From Bacteroidota bacterium (GTDB taxonomy: Bacteria; Bacteroidota; Bacteroidia; Flavobacteriales; Flavobacteriaceae): a stretch of DNA of 32,507 bases. Of the stretch, positions 14,748 to 23,022 are shown piece after piece; the first letter of the stretch is position 1; each line of letters opens with the position of its first letter. The notes beneath the pieces are model-generated. The model had not been told where the DNA came from. It made no database searches and saw only the letters and a list, made by a program, of their open reading frames with translations. Where the stretch lies: positions 1 to 32,507 of the forward strand of contig JAJRPS010000032.1 in assembly GCA_024280635.1 (NCBI GenBank). Reading direction: 5' to 3'. Made by a program: the position numbers and the translations under genes.

Positions 14748-16781
14748 ATGTCAGTAGAAAAAAAATCACTCAATTTTATTGAGCAAATTATAGAAGACGA
14801 TTTAAAAAACGGATTAGCAAAAGAAAAGTTGCATTTTCGTTTCCCGCCAGAACCTAATGGGTATTTACACATTGGGCATGCCGCTGCCATTTGCTTAAAT
14901 TTTGGATTAGGAGCGGATTATAACTCACCTGTAAACCTTCGTTTTGACGATACCAATCCTGCTAAAGAAGAGCAAGAATATGTAGATGCCATTAAAAAAG
15001 ATGTAAGCTGGTTAGGATTTCAATGGGCAAATGAATGCTATTCATCTGACTATTTTCAACAATTATACGATTGGGCAATCCTTTTAATAAAAAATGGAAA
15101 AGCCTATGTAGACAGTCAATCGTCTGACATCATGCGTGAACAAAAAGGAACACCCACTACGGTAGGTATTGATAGTCCGCATAGAAATCAATCTGTGGAA
15201 GAAAATTTAGCCTTATTTGAAAAAATGAAAAATGGCGAATTGGAAGAAGGGAGTTCCGTTTTACGCGCCAAAATTGACATGCAATCAGATAATATGCTTA
15301 TGCGTGATCCTATCATGTATCGAGTATTAAAAAAAGAACATCACCGTACCGGAAACGATTGGTGTATTTATCCAATGTACGATTGGACGCATGGTGAAAG
15401 TGATTATATTGAAGAAATTTCACATTCTATTTGTACCTTAGAGTTTAAACCACATCGCGAATTATACGATTGGTTTTTAGATCAAATTTATGATGAAAAC
15501 AAAGTAAGACCCAAACAACGTGAATTTGCACGCCGTAATTTAAGCTACACCATTATGAGTAAGCGAAAATTACTAAAATTGGTTGAAGCCAATGCTGTTA
15601 ACGGTTGGGATGACCCACGAATGCCTACCATTTCTGGATTAAGACGTAGAGGTTATACCGCAGCATCCATTCGTAAATTTAGTGAAATTTCAGGAATCTC
15701 CAAACGCGATAGTGTTACTGATGTTTCTTTATTAGAATTTTGTGTGCGTGAAGATTTAAACAAAACTGCCGAACGTGTTATGGCGGTTATCAATCCGTTA
15801 AAAGTAGTTATCACCAATTACCCTGAAGATAAAGAAGAATTTTTTACTGCAGATAAAAACCCTGAAGATGAGCATTCCGGAACACACCAAGTACCGTTTT
15901 CAAGAGAAATTTATATTGAAAAAGAAGATTTTAAAGAAGAAGCCAGTAATAAGTTTTTCCGATTAAAATTAGGTAAGGAAGTTCGTCTAAAAAACGGATA
16001 CATTATTAAAGCCGATTCTTGCACCAAAGATGCAGCTGGAAACATTATAGCAGTACAATGTACTGCCGACTTAGATTCTCGTTCTGGTAGCGGTACCGAA
16101 GCCAGTAAACGTCATGTAAAAGGAACCTTACATTGGGTGTCAATAAAACATGCCATACCCGCAGAAGTACGGGTATATGACCGCTTGTTTAGCCATGAGG
16201 CACCAGATAGTCAATCGGATAAAGATTTTATGGAGTTCATCAACCCAAACTCGTTACACATTATTAAAAATGCTTTTGTAGAACCGTATTTAAAAACGGC
16301 AAAAATTGGAGCACAATTTCAATTTCAACGCTTGGGTTATTTTAATATAGATGATGAAAGTACTGCTGATAAATTAGTGTTCAACAAAACTGTGGGATTA
16401 AAAGATTCGTGGGCAAAACAAAAACCACAACAAGAAAATACCCCTAAAACAGAACAAAGGCAACCACAACAGCAATCGGATAAAAATCCACTTAATGAAA
16501 TTAAAAAATTAGGGAAAAAATTAGCCCATTTATCTGGTGTTAAATTGGACAAAACGAAAGCAAAAATTTTAAATTATGCCGAAGCGGTAACGTATGAAGA
16601 AGTAGCTGAACTTTTTGATACCCCTGTTAAAAAAGTAGGAAACCGTATTGCAATTGTATTAATTCTACAAGTACTACTGAAAAATGGACAAGAAAAAACA
16701 GACGCCATTACCGAATTTATTGAATTGGCGTTAACCGATGAAAATAAATTGTTAGTAACTGAAAGTGAGTTAATTAAATAA
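14748..16781 (+). CDS. glnS: Glutaminyl-tRNA synthetase with C-terminal extension
   Basis: A 677-residue class I aminoacyl-tRNA synthetase charging tRNA-Gln. The HIGH region is PEPNGYLHIGHA (35-46), the KMSKS loop is IMSKRKLL (269-276), and RFDDTNPAKEE (65-75) is typical of GlnRS/GluRS. The catalytic core and anticodon-binding beta barrels end near residue 558, matching the 554-residue E. coli enzyme. About 119 further residues follow: a Gln/Pro/Lys-rich linker (about 559-580), then a helical region with LNEIKKLGKKLAHLSGVKL and IAIVLILQVLLKNGQEK. I do not recognise this extension; it is not obviously the YqeY domain known from Deinococcus GlnRS. It is transcribed alone, divergent from folB. 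Confidence 0.95.
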   Translation: MSVEKKSLNFIEQIIEDDLKNGLAKEKLHFRFPPEPNGYLHIGHAAAICLNFGLGADYNSPVNLRFDDTNPAKEEQEYVDAIKKDVSWLGFQWANECYSSDYFQQLYDWAILLIKNGKAYVDSQSSDIMREQKGTPTTVGIDSPHRNQSVEENLALFEKMKNGELEEGSSVLRAKIDMQSDNMLMRDPIMYRVLKKEHHRTGNDWCIYPMYDWTHGESDYIEEISHSICTLEFKPHRELYDWFLDQIYDENKVRPKQREFARRNLSYTIMSKRKLLKLVEANAVNGWDDPRMPTISGLRRRGYTAASIRKFSEISGISKRDSVTDVSLLEFCVREDLNKTAERVMAVINPLKVVITNYPEDKEEFFTADKNPEDEHSGTHQVPFSREIYIEKEDFKEEASNKFFRLKLGKEVRLKNGYIIKADSCTKDAAGNIIAVQCTADLDSRSGSGTEASKRHVKGTLHWVSIKHAIPAEVRVYDRLFSHEAPDSQSDKDFMEFINPNSLHIIKNAFVEPYLKTAKIGAQFQFQRLGYFNIDDESTADKLVFNKTVGLKDSWAKQKPQQENTPKTEQRQPQQQSDKNPLNEIKKLGKKLAHLSGVKLDKTKAKILNYAEAVTYEEVAELFDTPVKKVGNRIAIVLILQVLLKNGQEKTDAITEFIELALTDENKLLVTESELIK

Positions 16782-16817
16782 CATATCCAAAATTAGTAGA
16801 TAACAAGAAAATAAGAG

Positions 16818-16825
16818 TATCTTTG
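16818..16825 (+). promoter_or_regulatory. -7 box of the DnaJ-KTSC gene
   Basis: TATCTTTG followed by CA is an exact Bacteroidota -7 box, 24 bases before the ATG at 16850. The -33 site shows only TTA-like sequence. Confidence 0.6.
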
Positions 16826-16849
16826 CACCCGATTTAAAAAGAAATTAGA

Positions 16850-17293
16850 ATGAAACGTATTAACCAGTATAAAAAATTATTTAATGTTGAAAAAGACACC
16901 GATCTTAAACAACTTAAAAAAACATATAGAGGTTTGGTAAAACAATGGCACCCTGATAAATTTCAGGACGAAGCTGAAAAAGCTGAAGCTGAAAACAAAA
17001 GTACCGAAATTATTGACGGATATCACTTTTTAGTGAGTATTAACCCCGAAACGAAAGCTGCAGGTTTAGAAGAGTATAAAGAAACACTAGCAAGTGGTAT
17101 TAATGATTACCACCACAAAGGAATGGTTTTGGAAATTATTTTTAACAATGGCGCTACCTATGAATATTTTGGAATGACAAAACCTGTTTTTCAAAAAATG
17201 ATTAATTCTGGTAAACCGTTGCGTTTTGCAAAACGTAATGTTTTTGGTAAAATGACCTATAGAAAATCAAAACGTGATGAAGTAGCGGTATAA
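16850..17293 (+). CDS. J-domain protein with C-terminal KTSC domain
   Basis: 147 residues. Residues 3-70 form a J domain: the HPD motif is His34-Pro35-Asp36 in KQWHPDKFQ, which in the family stimulates DnaK ATPase. Residues about 86-140 (MVLEIIFNNGATYEYFGMTK, then VFQKMINSGKPLRFAKRNVF) match the KTSC domain, a small module of unknown role often found alone or in RNA- and nucleotide-linked proteins. The pairing suggests a co-chaperone that brings DnaK to a specific client (inference). No signal peptide or zinc-finger region is present. It has its own promoter and terminator. Confidence 0.85.
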   Translation: MKRINQYKKLFNVEKDTDLKQLKKTYRGLVKQWHPDKFQDEAEKAEAENKSTEIIDGYHFLVSINPETKAAGLEEYKETLASGINDYHHKGMVLEIIFNNGATYEYFGMTKPVFQKMINSGKPLRFAKRNVFGKMTYRKSKRDEVAV

Positions 17294-17314
17294 TTTATAC
17301 GTTATTTTTATCCT

Positions 17315-17352
17315 AAAAAGCTCCTCAATTTAAAATTGAGGAGCTTTTTTTT
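17315..17352 (+). terminator. Rho-independent terminator after the DnaJ-KTSC gene
   Basis: AAAAAGCTCCTCAATTT pairs perfectly with AAATTGAGGAGCTTTTT around a minimal loop and continues into T. It ends 59 bases after the stop and could also work in the reverse direction. Confidence 0.9.
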
Positions 17353-17408
17353 ATCAAAAACTATTTTTAGTGCGTTAGAACCTTGTGTGTAGGATTCTCT
17401 TAATTAGA

Positions 17409-17449
17409 ACTGTTATGTGATTTCTTACAAAAAAGTTCGAAATGACTAA
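17409..17449 (+). repeat. Copy A of an imperfect 41-43 bp direct repeat
   Basis: Begins ACTGTTATGTGATTTCTTAC and ends GTTCGAAATGACTAA. It matches copy B at 17755-17797 with two substitutions and two one-base A insertions. Confidence 0.8.
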
Positions 17450-17754
17450 GTATTTATTAGGTGTTGTAGGTTTTAGGGGTTCATGATGCTTTGTTCATTT
17501 TTTGCTTGATAAAAAAACGAACCAAAAAAATCAAGTCAAACATAAGGAAATTGCTAAAGCATCTTTCGCTCCCGAATCTGCATGCGTCATGCTGCGCATC
17601 GCAATTCCGATTCTTCTCTCATTATTTCTGTAGTCTGACAAATTATGTTACTTACTAAGAATGAAATTAAATGTTAAGTTTTGGATTGTAAGTTGTCAGT
17701 TTTCCCTTTTGGCCCTTTACATTTTTATAAACTTTTGTGCTAATAACTGTTACC

Positions 17755-17797
17755 ACTGTTATGAGATTTCTCACAAAAAAAGTTCGAAAATGACTAA
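17755..17797 (+). repeat. Copy B of the imperfect direct repeat
   Basis: Begins ACTGTTATGAGATTTCTCAC and ends GTTCGAAAATGACTAA. It lies 24 bases before the stop of the aminotransferase gene. Copies A and B bracket about 305 bp. Confidence 0.8.
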
Positions 17798-17820
17798 ACA
17801 TCAAACTTTTCTACTTTTAC

Positions 17821-18966
17821 CTATTGCTTACCATTAAAAATGTTTTCAAACGCGACTTTGATTCGAGTTTTATCCTCACTTGTTAAATTAGAACCACTTG
17901 GTAGGCACAAACCTGTTTGAAATAAGGTTTCGCTAAAATTTGTCCCATAATGCGCTGTTCCTTTAAAAACGGGTTGTAAGTGCATGGGTTTCCATAATGG
18001 GCGAGATTCGATATTTGATTCTAATAAGGCTAAACGAATTTGATTGGCAGTAACACCTGCTTTTTTTTCATCCATAACCATACAGCTCAACCAATGGTTG
18101 GAGAAATAATTTGTATTAGGTTCGGTAAAAACGGTAACGCCTTCAATAGTTGCAAATATTTCTTGATACATTTTATTATTAGCTCTACGCAACCCAATGT
18201 GCTCATCCAACACTTCCATTTGTCCACGCCCAATACCTGCTACAATATTACTCATGCGGTAATTATACCCTATTTGACTATGCTGATAGTGTGGTGCTTC
18301 ATCTCGTGCTTGTGTGGCTAAAAAGATGGCTCTCTGCTTATCTGTATCTGTTTTACAGACTAATGCACCACCTCCAGAAGTGGTAATTATTTTATTGCCG
18401 TTAAAAGATAAGATTCCGAAATCACCAAACGTACCACATTTTTGACCTTTGTAGGTTGATCCTAATGCTTCTGCTGCATCTTCTATTAGTTTGATGTCGT
18501 ACTTTTTTGCAACAGCAACAATTTCATCCATTTTTGCAGGCATTCCGTACAAATGCACGACTATAATAGCTTTTGGTTTTTTGCCGTTTGCAATATTTTC
18601 TTGTATGGCTTCTTCCAAAGCAACAGGACACATGTTCCAGGTTTCTTTTTCACTATCAATAAAAACAGGTATTGCTCCTTGGTATGCAATAGGATTTGCA
18701 GATGCTGAAAAGGTAAAACTTTGACACAACACCACATCATCTCTTTGTACTCCTGATAAAATCAATGCTAAATGAATGGCTGCGGTACCTGCGGATAATG
18801 CTGCTACTTTTACGTTGTTACCTAAATAGGTTTCTAAGTCTTGCTCAAAACCGTTTACGTTGGGGCCTAAAGGTGCTACCCAATTGGCATCAAAAGCTTG
18901 TTGTACATATTTTTGCTCTGTACCGCCCATGTGTGGTGAGGACAACCATATTTTTGAGTTATTCAT
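17821..18966 (-). CDS. pglE: DegT/DnrJ/EryC1 sugar aminotransferase, PglE-like
   Basis: A 381-residue PLP-dependent aminotransferase. Lys192 in LSFNGNKIITTSGGG is the PLP lysine, Asp163 in IEDAAEALGS contacts the PLP ring nitrogen, and SAGTAAIHLAL (58-68) binds the phosphate. The start IWLSSPHMGGTEQKYVQQAF closely follows the style of PglE, which aminates UDP-4-keto-6-deoxy-GlcNAc on the way to UDP-bacillosamine. Adjacent PglD-like and PglC-like genes support that role. The 4,6-dehydratase (PglF) that would make its substrate is not in the window. It is the last gene of the locus in the direction of transcription, four bases after the acetyltransferase. Confidence 0.88.
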   Translation of the reverse strand: MNNSKIWLSSPHMGGTEQKYVQQAFDANWVAPLGPNVNGFEQDLETYLGNNVKVAALSAGTAAIHLALILSGVQRDDVVLCQSFTFSASANPIAYQGAIPVFIDSEKETWNMCPVALEEAIQENIANGKKPKAIIVVHLYGMPAKMDEIVAVAKKYDIKLIEDAAEALGSTYKGQKCGTFGDFGILSFNGNKIITTSGGGALVCKTDTDKQRAIFLATQARDEAPHYQHSQIGYNYRMSNIVAGIGRGQMEVLDEHIGLRRANNKMYQEIFATIEGVTVFTEPNTNYFSNHWLSCMVMDEKKAGVTANQIRLALLESNIESRPLWKPMHLQPVFKGTAHYGTNFSETLFQTGLCLPSGSNLTSEDKTRIKVAFENIFNGKQ

Positions 18967-18970
18967 AATA

Positions 18971-19618
18971 CTAATGAAATTTTATTGGTTTAGCAGGAAT
19001 TCCAACTGCTGTACAATTTCCTGGAATTGACTTTGCTACCACAGCACCTGCTCCAATAATAGTATTTTCTCCTATTTCCAATTGATTAATAATTTTAGCA
19101 CCCGTACCTACATATACTGATTTATGAATAATTACTTCTCCTGAAATATTAACGGAAGGCATAAAAGAAGAGAAAGCTTCAATTATAGTATCGTGTCCAA
19201 CTGTGCAAGATAAATTTAAGGTAACAAAATTACCTAATTTAATATCACAAGTTAAAATATTACCTGCGGTAATAATAGAGCCTTTTCCTATTTCTATATT
19301 ATTCTCAGATTTAATTACTGATGGATGGATTAATGTTGGGTAAACTATATTTTTATTTGTAATGCTTTTTACAATCTTTTCCTTAAGGTTTGGCACTCCA
19401 ATTCCTAATACAACATTTAATTTTCCTGTAATTTCATTTAAGTCCTCTACACAACCCAAAACTGGAAGATCATGTATTAAGGTTCCTTTTTCTATTCCGT
19501 CATCATAAAAACCTACAACCTCATATTGAACACCCTTTTTTGAGGCATTTATATCTTCTATTAATGACTTTACCTCTCGCCCAAAGCCACCAGCTCCTAT
19601 TATTACTATTTTACTCAT
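18971..19618 (-). CDS. pglD: Sugar O/N-acetyltransferase with left-handed beta helix, PglD-like
   Basis: 215 residues from ATG 19618 (MSKIVIIGAGGFGREV). An ATG at 19648 lies within the preceding gene and adds sequence not typical of the family. The N-terminal Rossmann-like half IVIIGAGGFGREVKSLIED binds the nucleotide sugar, and the C-terminal half is hexapeptide repeats, with GHDTIIEAFSSFMPSVNISG containing the catalytic His of this family. It would acetylate the 4-amino group made by the neighbouring aminotransferase. It overlaps the pglC stop by eight bases (ATGAGTAA), which means tight coupling. Confidence 0.88.
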   Translation of the reverse strand: MSKIVIIGAGGFGREVKSLIEDINASKKGVQYEVVGFYDDGIEKGTLIHDLPVLGCVEDLNEITGKLNVVLGIGVPNLKEKIVKSITNKNIVYPTLIHPSVIKSENNIEIGKGSIITAGNILTCDIKLGNFVTLNLSCTVGHDTIIEAFSSFMPSVNISGEVIIHKSVYVGTGAKIINQLEIGENTIIGAGAVVAKSIPGNCTAVGIPAKPIKFH

Positions 19619-20216
19619 TTCCTGTAAATCTTGTTGTTGTAGCTTCACCTACTCTGTTGATTCCTTCTGTTTTAAATACTTTTTGAACCGTTTTAAATAA
19701 AATTTTAATATCTAATGTTAAACTTATATTGTTTACATACCACACATCATATTCAAACTTTTTTTGCCAACTGATGGCGTTACGTCCATTTACTTGTGCC
19801 CAACCTGTTATTCCGGGTTTAACTAAATGTCGTTTCTGTTGGTCTTCATTATACAAAGGTAAATATTCTGGCAATAGTGGGCGTGGACCTATTAAACTCA
19901 TATCGCCCTTTAATACATTGATGAGTTGCGGTATTTCATCTAAAGATGTTTTACGAATAAATTTTCCTAATGCTGTTAACCTAATTTCATCTGACAGTAA
20001 GTTACCCTGCTTGTCTTTTTTGTTATTCATAGTTTTAAACTTGATTACCTTGAATATTTTACCATTTTTACCTGGGCGGTCTTGAAAAAAGAAAGCGCTG
20101 CCTTGGTTGTTGATTATTAAGATTACATACACGATAATAAATACTGGAAATAGTATTAACAAGCCCATTAAGGCTACTAAAAAATCTAAAAAAGGTTTGA
20201 GTATGGTTTTATACAT
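19611..20216 (-). CDS. pglC: Undecaprenyl-phosphate phosphosugar transferase, PglC-like
   Basis: A 201-residue monotopic transferase that moves a phospho-sugar (bacillosamine type) to undecaprenyl phosphate, starting the lipid-linked glycan at the inner membrane. The single N-terminal hydrophobic segment is at about 12-35 (FLVALMGLLILFPVFIIVYV). The catalytic Asp-Glu pair is in RKTSLDEIPQLINVLKGDMS, followed by LIGPRPLLPEY and RHLVKPGITGWAQVNGRNA, all core signatures of the small phosphoglycosyl transferases. This is the minimal form without the large N-terminal WbaP-type domain. Four bases separate it from the upstream lipoprotein gene. Confidence 0.93.
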   Translation of the reverse strand: MYKTILKPFLDFLVALMGLLILFPVFIIVYVILIINNQGSAFFFQDRPGKNGKIFKVIKFKTMNNKKDKQGNLLSDEIRLTALGKFIRKTSLDEIPQLINVLKGDMSLIGPRPLLPEYLPLYNEDQQKRHLVKPGITGWAQVNGRNAISWQKKFEYDVWYVNNISLTLDIKILFKTVQKVFKTEGINRVGEATTTRFTGNE

Positions 20217-20219
20217 TGT

Positions 20220-20768
20220 TTAATTTTCTAACGAATCTAAAGCTTTTTTATTAAGCATGATAATTGGCAAATATTTACCTGCTACCATTTTTGTTGTTAA
20301 GATCCCTGATAACTCATCAAAGTCGACATATTTAGAGGTTTTAATAAAGTCATTAAAATTACCTTTATCAATTTTAATCATAATGTCATCCGTAAAAAGT
20401 CGTAAACTATTTAATTTAATTTTTTGCTCTTTTTTTGCTCCAAATATAAATTGCACATACTCTGGAAATGAATTATTTTCCAAATCATACTCCAAATCGA
20501 TTGTTTGAGGTATACTTACTTCTTTTATAGAAAAATACTCAATTATCCTTTTTTTTGGCTCATCTGGATTTTTTATTTTTATTTGAAATAAACCTTCTGT
20601 GTCTGTTTCAAAATTCATTTCAACTTTTAAAGCAATCTTATCTAATAGCTCTGTCTTTTTAGTAAAAACTGCAGCTTCTTCTGTGTTTTGTTCTACACTT
20701 GACTTACTCTTATCTGACTTACAAGATAACAACATCAAAACGGTTAATAAAAAAAATATTTTTTTCAT
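20220..20768 (-). CDS. Predicted lipoprotein of unknown function inside the glycan locus
   Basis: 182 residues. MKKIFFLLTVLMLLSC is a lipoprotein signal with Cys16 as the lipidated residue, followed by KSDKSKSSVEQ. The mature part has a beta-rich look, with alternating hydrophobic and charged residues (LKVEMNFETDTEGLFQIKIK, then a conserved-looking FGAKKEQKIKLNSLRLF). It ends in a Ser/Leu/Asn-rich tail. No recognised domain. It sits between the GT4 gene and pglC with gaps of 10 and 3 bases, so it is co-transcribed with the glycan genes. A role in export or anchoring of the glycan at the outer membrane is possible but not shown. Confidence 0.8.
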   Translation of the reverse strand: MKKIFFLLTVLMLLSCKSDKSKSSVEQNTEEAAVFTKKTELLDKIALKVEMNFETDTEGLFQIKIKNPDEPKKRIIEYFSIKEVSIPQTIDLEYDLENNSFPEYVQFIFGAKKEQKIKLNSLRLFTDDIMIKIDKGNFNDFIKTSKYVDFDELSGILTTKMVAGKYLPIIMLNKKALDSLEN

Positions 20769-20778
20769 GTTACATATT

Positions 20779-21927
20779 TTAAAATAATTGGTACTCTTTT
20801 AATAATTCGTTCCAGACAAATTCTCGTTGGTACTTTTCTAGCATTCTATTTCTTGCAAAATTAGACATTTTAACCATACTATTTACATCATTACAACAAA
20901 AACCCATCATATTTACTAAGTTTTCTGTGCTTTTTACTGGAACAATAAAACCGTTTTTACCTTCTAAAATTATTTCATTACAACCGTTAATATCAGACAC
21001 TATACTGGGCAAACCCATTGCCCCTGCCTGCATGACTACATTTGGAAACCCCTCTCTATAACTTGGGAAAACCAACACATCGGCAATTGCAAAATACGGA
21101 CGTACATCTTGCTGATATCCTACGGGTATAATTTTAGGGTTATTATTTATTTGTTGTATCGTTTGCGCTTTTAATGGGTCTAAATCCGTTTCTAAAGGCC
21201 CTACTAATAACAATTTTATATTTGAATTATCATTTAATAAGCTCGTAAAAGCCGATATCAGCTCATTAATACCTTTATCGCCTACAATACGACCTACAAA
21301 TATAAAAACAAAATCTTTTTTTGTAATGCCTAAAGATTTTTTTAAGTTATTATTGGTACTTTCAGAATACACCTTAGGATTAAAATAAGTGGTATCAATA
21401 CCGTTTGAACTCCCGTTTGCAATTACTTTTAATTTATTTGTGGTTGTAAAGCCCTCGTCAATTATAATTTGTTGCAAGCCAAAAGAGTTTGGATATACTT
21501 TTGTAGCACAACGGTAGGTTAACTTTTCAACAAAATTTAAAATTTTTCTTTTAAACCCCGTTGCCTCCATTAAGGGCATTCCTGCAACAGTATGTAGCCT
21601 ATTGGGTACTTTTGCTAAATAAGACGCTAACATACCTACAATACCTGCTTTTGGGGTATGCGTATGTACTATAAAAGGCTTTTCGTTTTTTAAATACTTA
21701 TATAGTTTTAGTACCGCCTTTAGGTCTTGTAAGGGGGTGATTTTACGAGTAAGTGCCACCTCAAAGGTTTTTACCCCTTGTTGCTCCCCAAATTGCGATA
21801 AACGTTCTTTATCTGCTGAAATTGCCGTTATCTCATAGTAATCAGACATGAATTTTAGCTGATTTTCTAAAAGTTTCTCTAAAGAAATAGGTACTGTAGT
21901 TATTCTAATTAGTTTTTTCAAAATCAC
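20779..21927 (-). CDS. GT4-family glycosyltransferase, PglA-like
   Basis: A 382-residue GT-B enzyme. The N-terminal half carries VHTHTPKAGIVGMLASYLAK (acceptor-side HTHTPK motif of PglA-like enzymes). The C-terminal half has FIFVGRIVGDKGINELISAF and the nucleotide-sugar motif YREGFPNVVMQAGAMGLPSI. The usual EX7E pair is changed: the first Glu is present, but the second position is Gln (EGFPNVVMQ). The protein should add the second sugar onto the lipid-linked first sugar at the cytoplasmic face. It is the only clear glycosyltransferase in the whole locus. The gene is 21 bases from the upstream membrane-protein gene and 10 from the lipoprotein gene. Confidence 0.88.
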   Translation of the reverse strand: MILKKLIRITTVPISLEKLLENQLKFMSDYYEITAISADKERLSQFGEQQGVKTFEVALTRKITPLQDLKAVLKLYKYLKNEKPFIVHTHTPKAGIVGMLASYLAKVPNRLHTVAGMPLMEATGFKRKILNFVEKLTYRCATKVYPNSFGLQQIIIDEGFTTTNKLKVIANGSSNGIDTTYFNPKVYSESTNNNLKKSLGITKKDFVFIFVGRIVGDKGINELISAFTSLLNDNSNIKLLLVGPLETDLDPLKAQTIQQINNNPKIIPVGYQQDVRPYFAIADVLVFPSYREGFPNVVMQAGAMGLPSIVSDINGCNEIILEGKNGFIVPVKSTENLVNMMGFCCNDVNSMVKMSNFARNRMLEKYQREFVWNELLKEYQLF

Positions 21928-21948
21928 ATAAATTACCTTACAAAGATA

Positions 21949-23022
21949 CTAATGTTTGTGAATTACAGGAATGTTTTTATTGTGTAAATTACAAAATAAT
22001 ACAAAAAATAAATAAGGCACAAACATTACTCTCATTCTTGAAGCTAACCCCATATTATACATGTAAATACTATAAAATAAAATTAAAAAAACAGCAACCA
22101 ACAACGGGAATAACATATTCCTATTAAAAAATAAAATTCTATTAACCACTAATAATTTTACTATAATACCCCACGTTAATATATTTTCAATAGACACAAT
22201 CAATTGCTTATAGGTAATTGATTCAAAAACAAAAGGCCTAAAAAGTACTAAAATAAAACGGTCAAAATAATTAGAATTAGCTAAATCAATAGAAGATTTT
22301 CCATTTTGTTGCGCATATAAAACCACTTGATGAAACGCTTTATTAAAATTTAAAATACTTAGGGTTTCTAATTTCAGAAAACTTTGAAGAATTGGGAATG
22401 TAGTTATTAGAAGCAAAAGTAAGCCACCTACTATAACAATTCCCTTTTTTAAATTAAATGAATTATTAAAAACATAATGAATAGCAAATGCTATTACTAA
22501 AATAAAAAATACATATGGTCTAATCATTAATACGAAAAACAACACAATAACTATTTGAAAAAGTTTTTTTTTAGTACTATATAAATGATGTAAAATAAAA
22601 GTCATTAAATAAAATAGTAATGCATCTTTACTTATAAAACTTGTCCAAAAATGAAGTGTTGGCAATAGTAAAAAAATCAAATACAAATATGCATTTGAAT
22701 TATCGTCCTCTTTACTGTCATTAAATAACATATCAACAAATAGCAAAAAACCTTTCAAACCAATTAATGAAAACACTACTGAAATAACAATAGGAGGGAT
22801 ATTTAATGTAACTAACGGGTATATTAAAAAGGTTATAAATTTAGAACCTGTTCCAAATAAATCAAACCAATTATTACTCGCAGATGCTAATTTGTAAAAA
22901 CGATCTGGATCAGTCATTTTTAAAACAGACACCAAATACAACCATGAAATAATTGTAAAAACCAAATGATATATTATAACTATACTCTTTATATTTTTTT
23001 TACTACTCAATTGCTTTAACAT
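21949..23022 (-). CDS. Multi-pass membrane protein, paralog A, putative glycan polymerase or GT-C
   Basis: 357 residues with about ten hydrophobic segments and no signal peptide. Landmarks: SDP-like TDPDRFYKL near residue 38, WFDLFGTGSKFITFLIYPLV, the motif LPTLHFWTSFISKDALLF near 121, MIRPYVFF near 166, LFRPFVFESI and the C-terminal YNMGLASRMRVMFVPY. The same landmarks occur in the same order in the next gene upstream (23003-24148), so the two are paralogs. I recognise no named family. Position and topology suggest a Wzy/EpsG-type polymerase or a GT-C-type membrane glycosyltransferase (inference). ATG 23022 overlaps the end of the neighbour by 20 bases. Confidence 0.8.
   Translation of the reverse strand: MLKQLSSKKNIKSIVIIYHLVFTIISWLYLVSVLKMTDPDRFYKLASASNNWFDLFGTGSKFITFLIYPLVTLNIPPIVISVVFSLIGLKGFLLFVDMLFNDSKEDDNSNAYLYLIFLLLPTLHFWTSFISKDALLFYLMTFILHHLYSTKKKLFQIVIVLFFVLMIRPYVFFILVIAFAIHYVFNNSFNLKKGIVIVGGLLLLLITTFPILQSFLKLETLSILNFNKAFHQVVLYAQQNGKSSIDLANSNYFDRFILVLFRPFVFESITYKQLIVSIENILTWGIIVKLLVVNRILFFNRNMLFPLLVAVFLILFYSIYMYNMGLASRMRVMFVPYLFFVLFCNLHNKNIPVIHKH

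Larger units (their letters stand above)
17353..17820. other. Gene-free stretch at the edge of the polysaccharide locus
   Basis: No ORF with family-like sequence is present on either strand. The stretch holds two copies of a 41-43 bp sequence, a dyad CTTGAT...ATCAAG at 17505-17535 between A/T runs, a GC-richer segment around 17570-17610, and a GTTGTCAGTTTTCCCTTT tract at 17692-17709. It looks like an intergenic scar or a site of past insertion rather than a regulatory region for a neighbour: both flanking genes end here. Confidence 0.6.

Noticed and set aside
17353-17820. CRISPR array
   Set aside because: Only two copies of the 41-43 bp sequence, 305 bp apart, with no regular spacers or cas genes.
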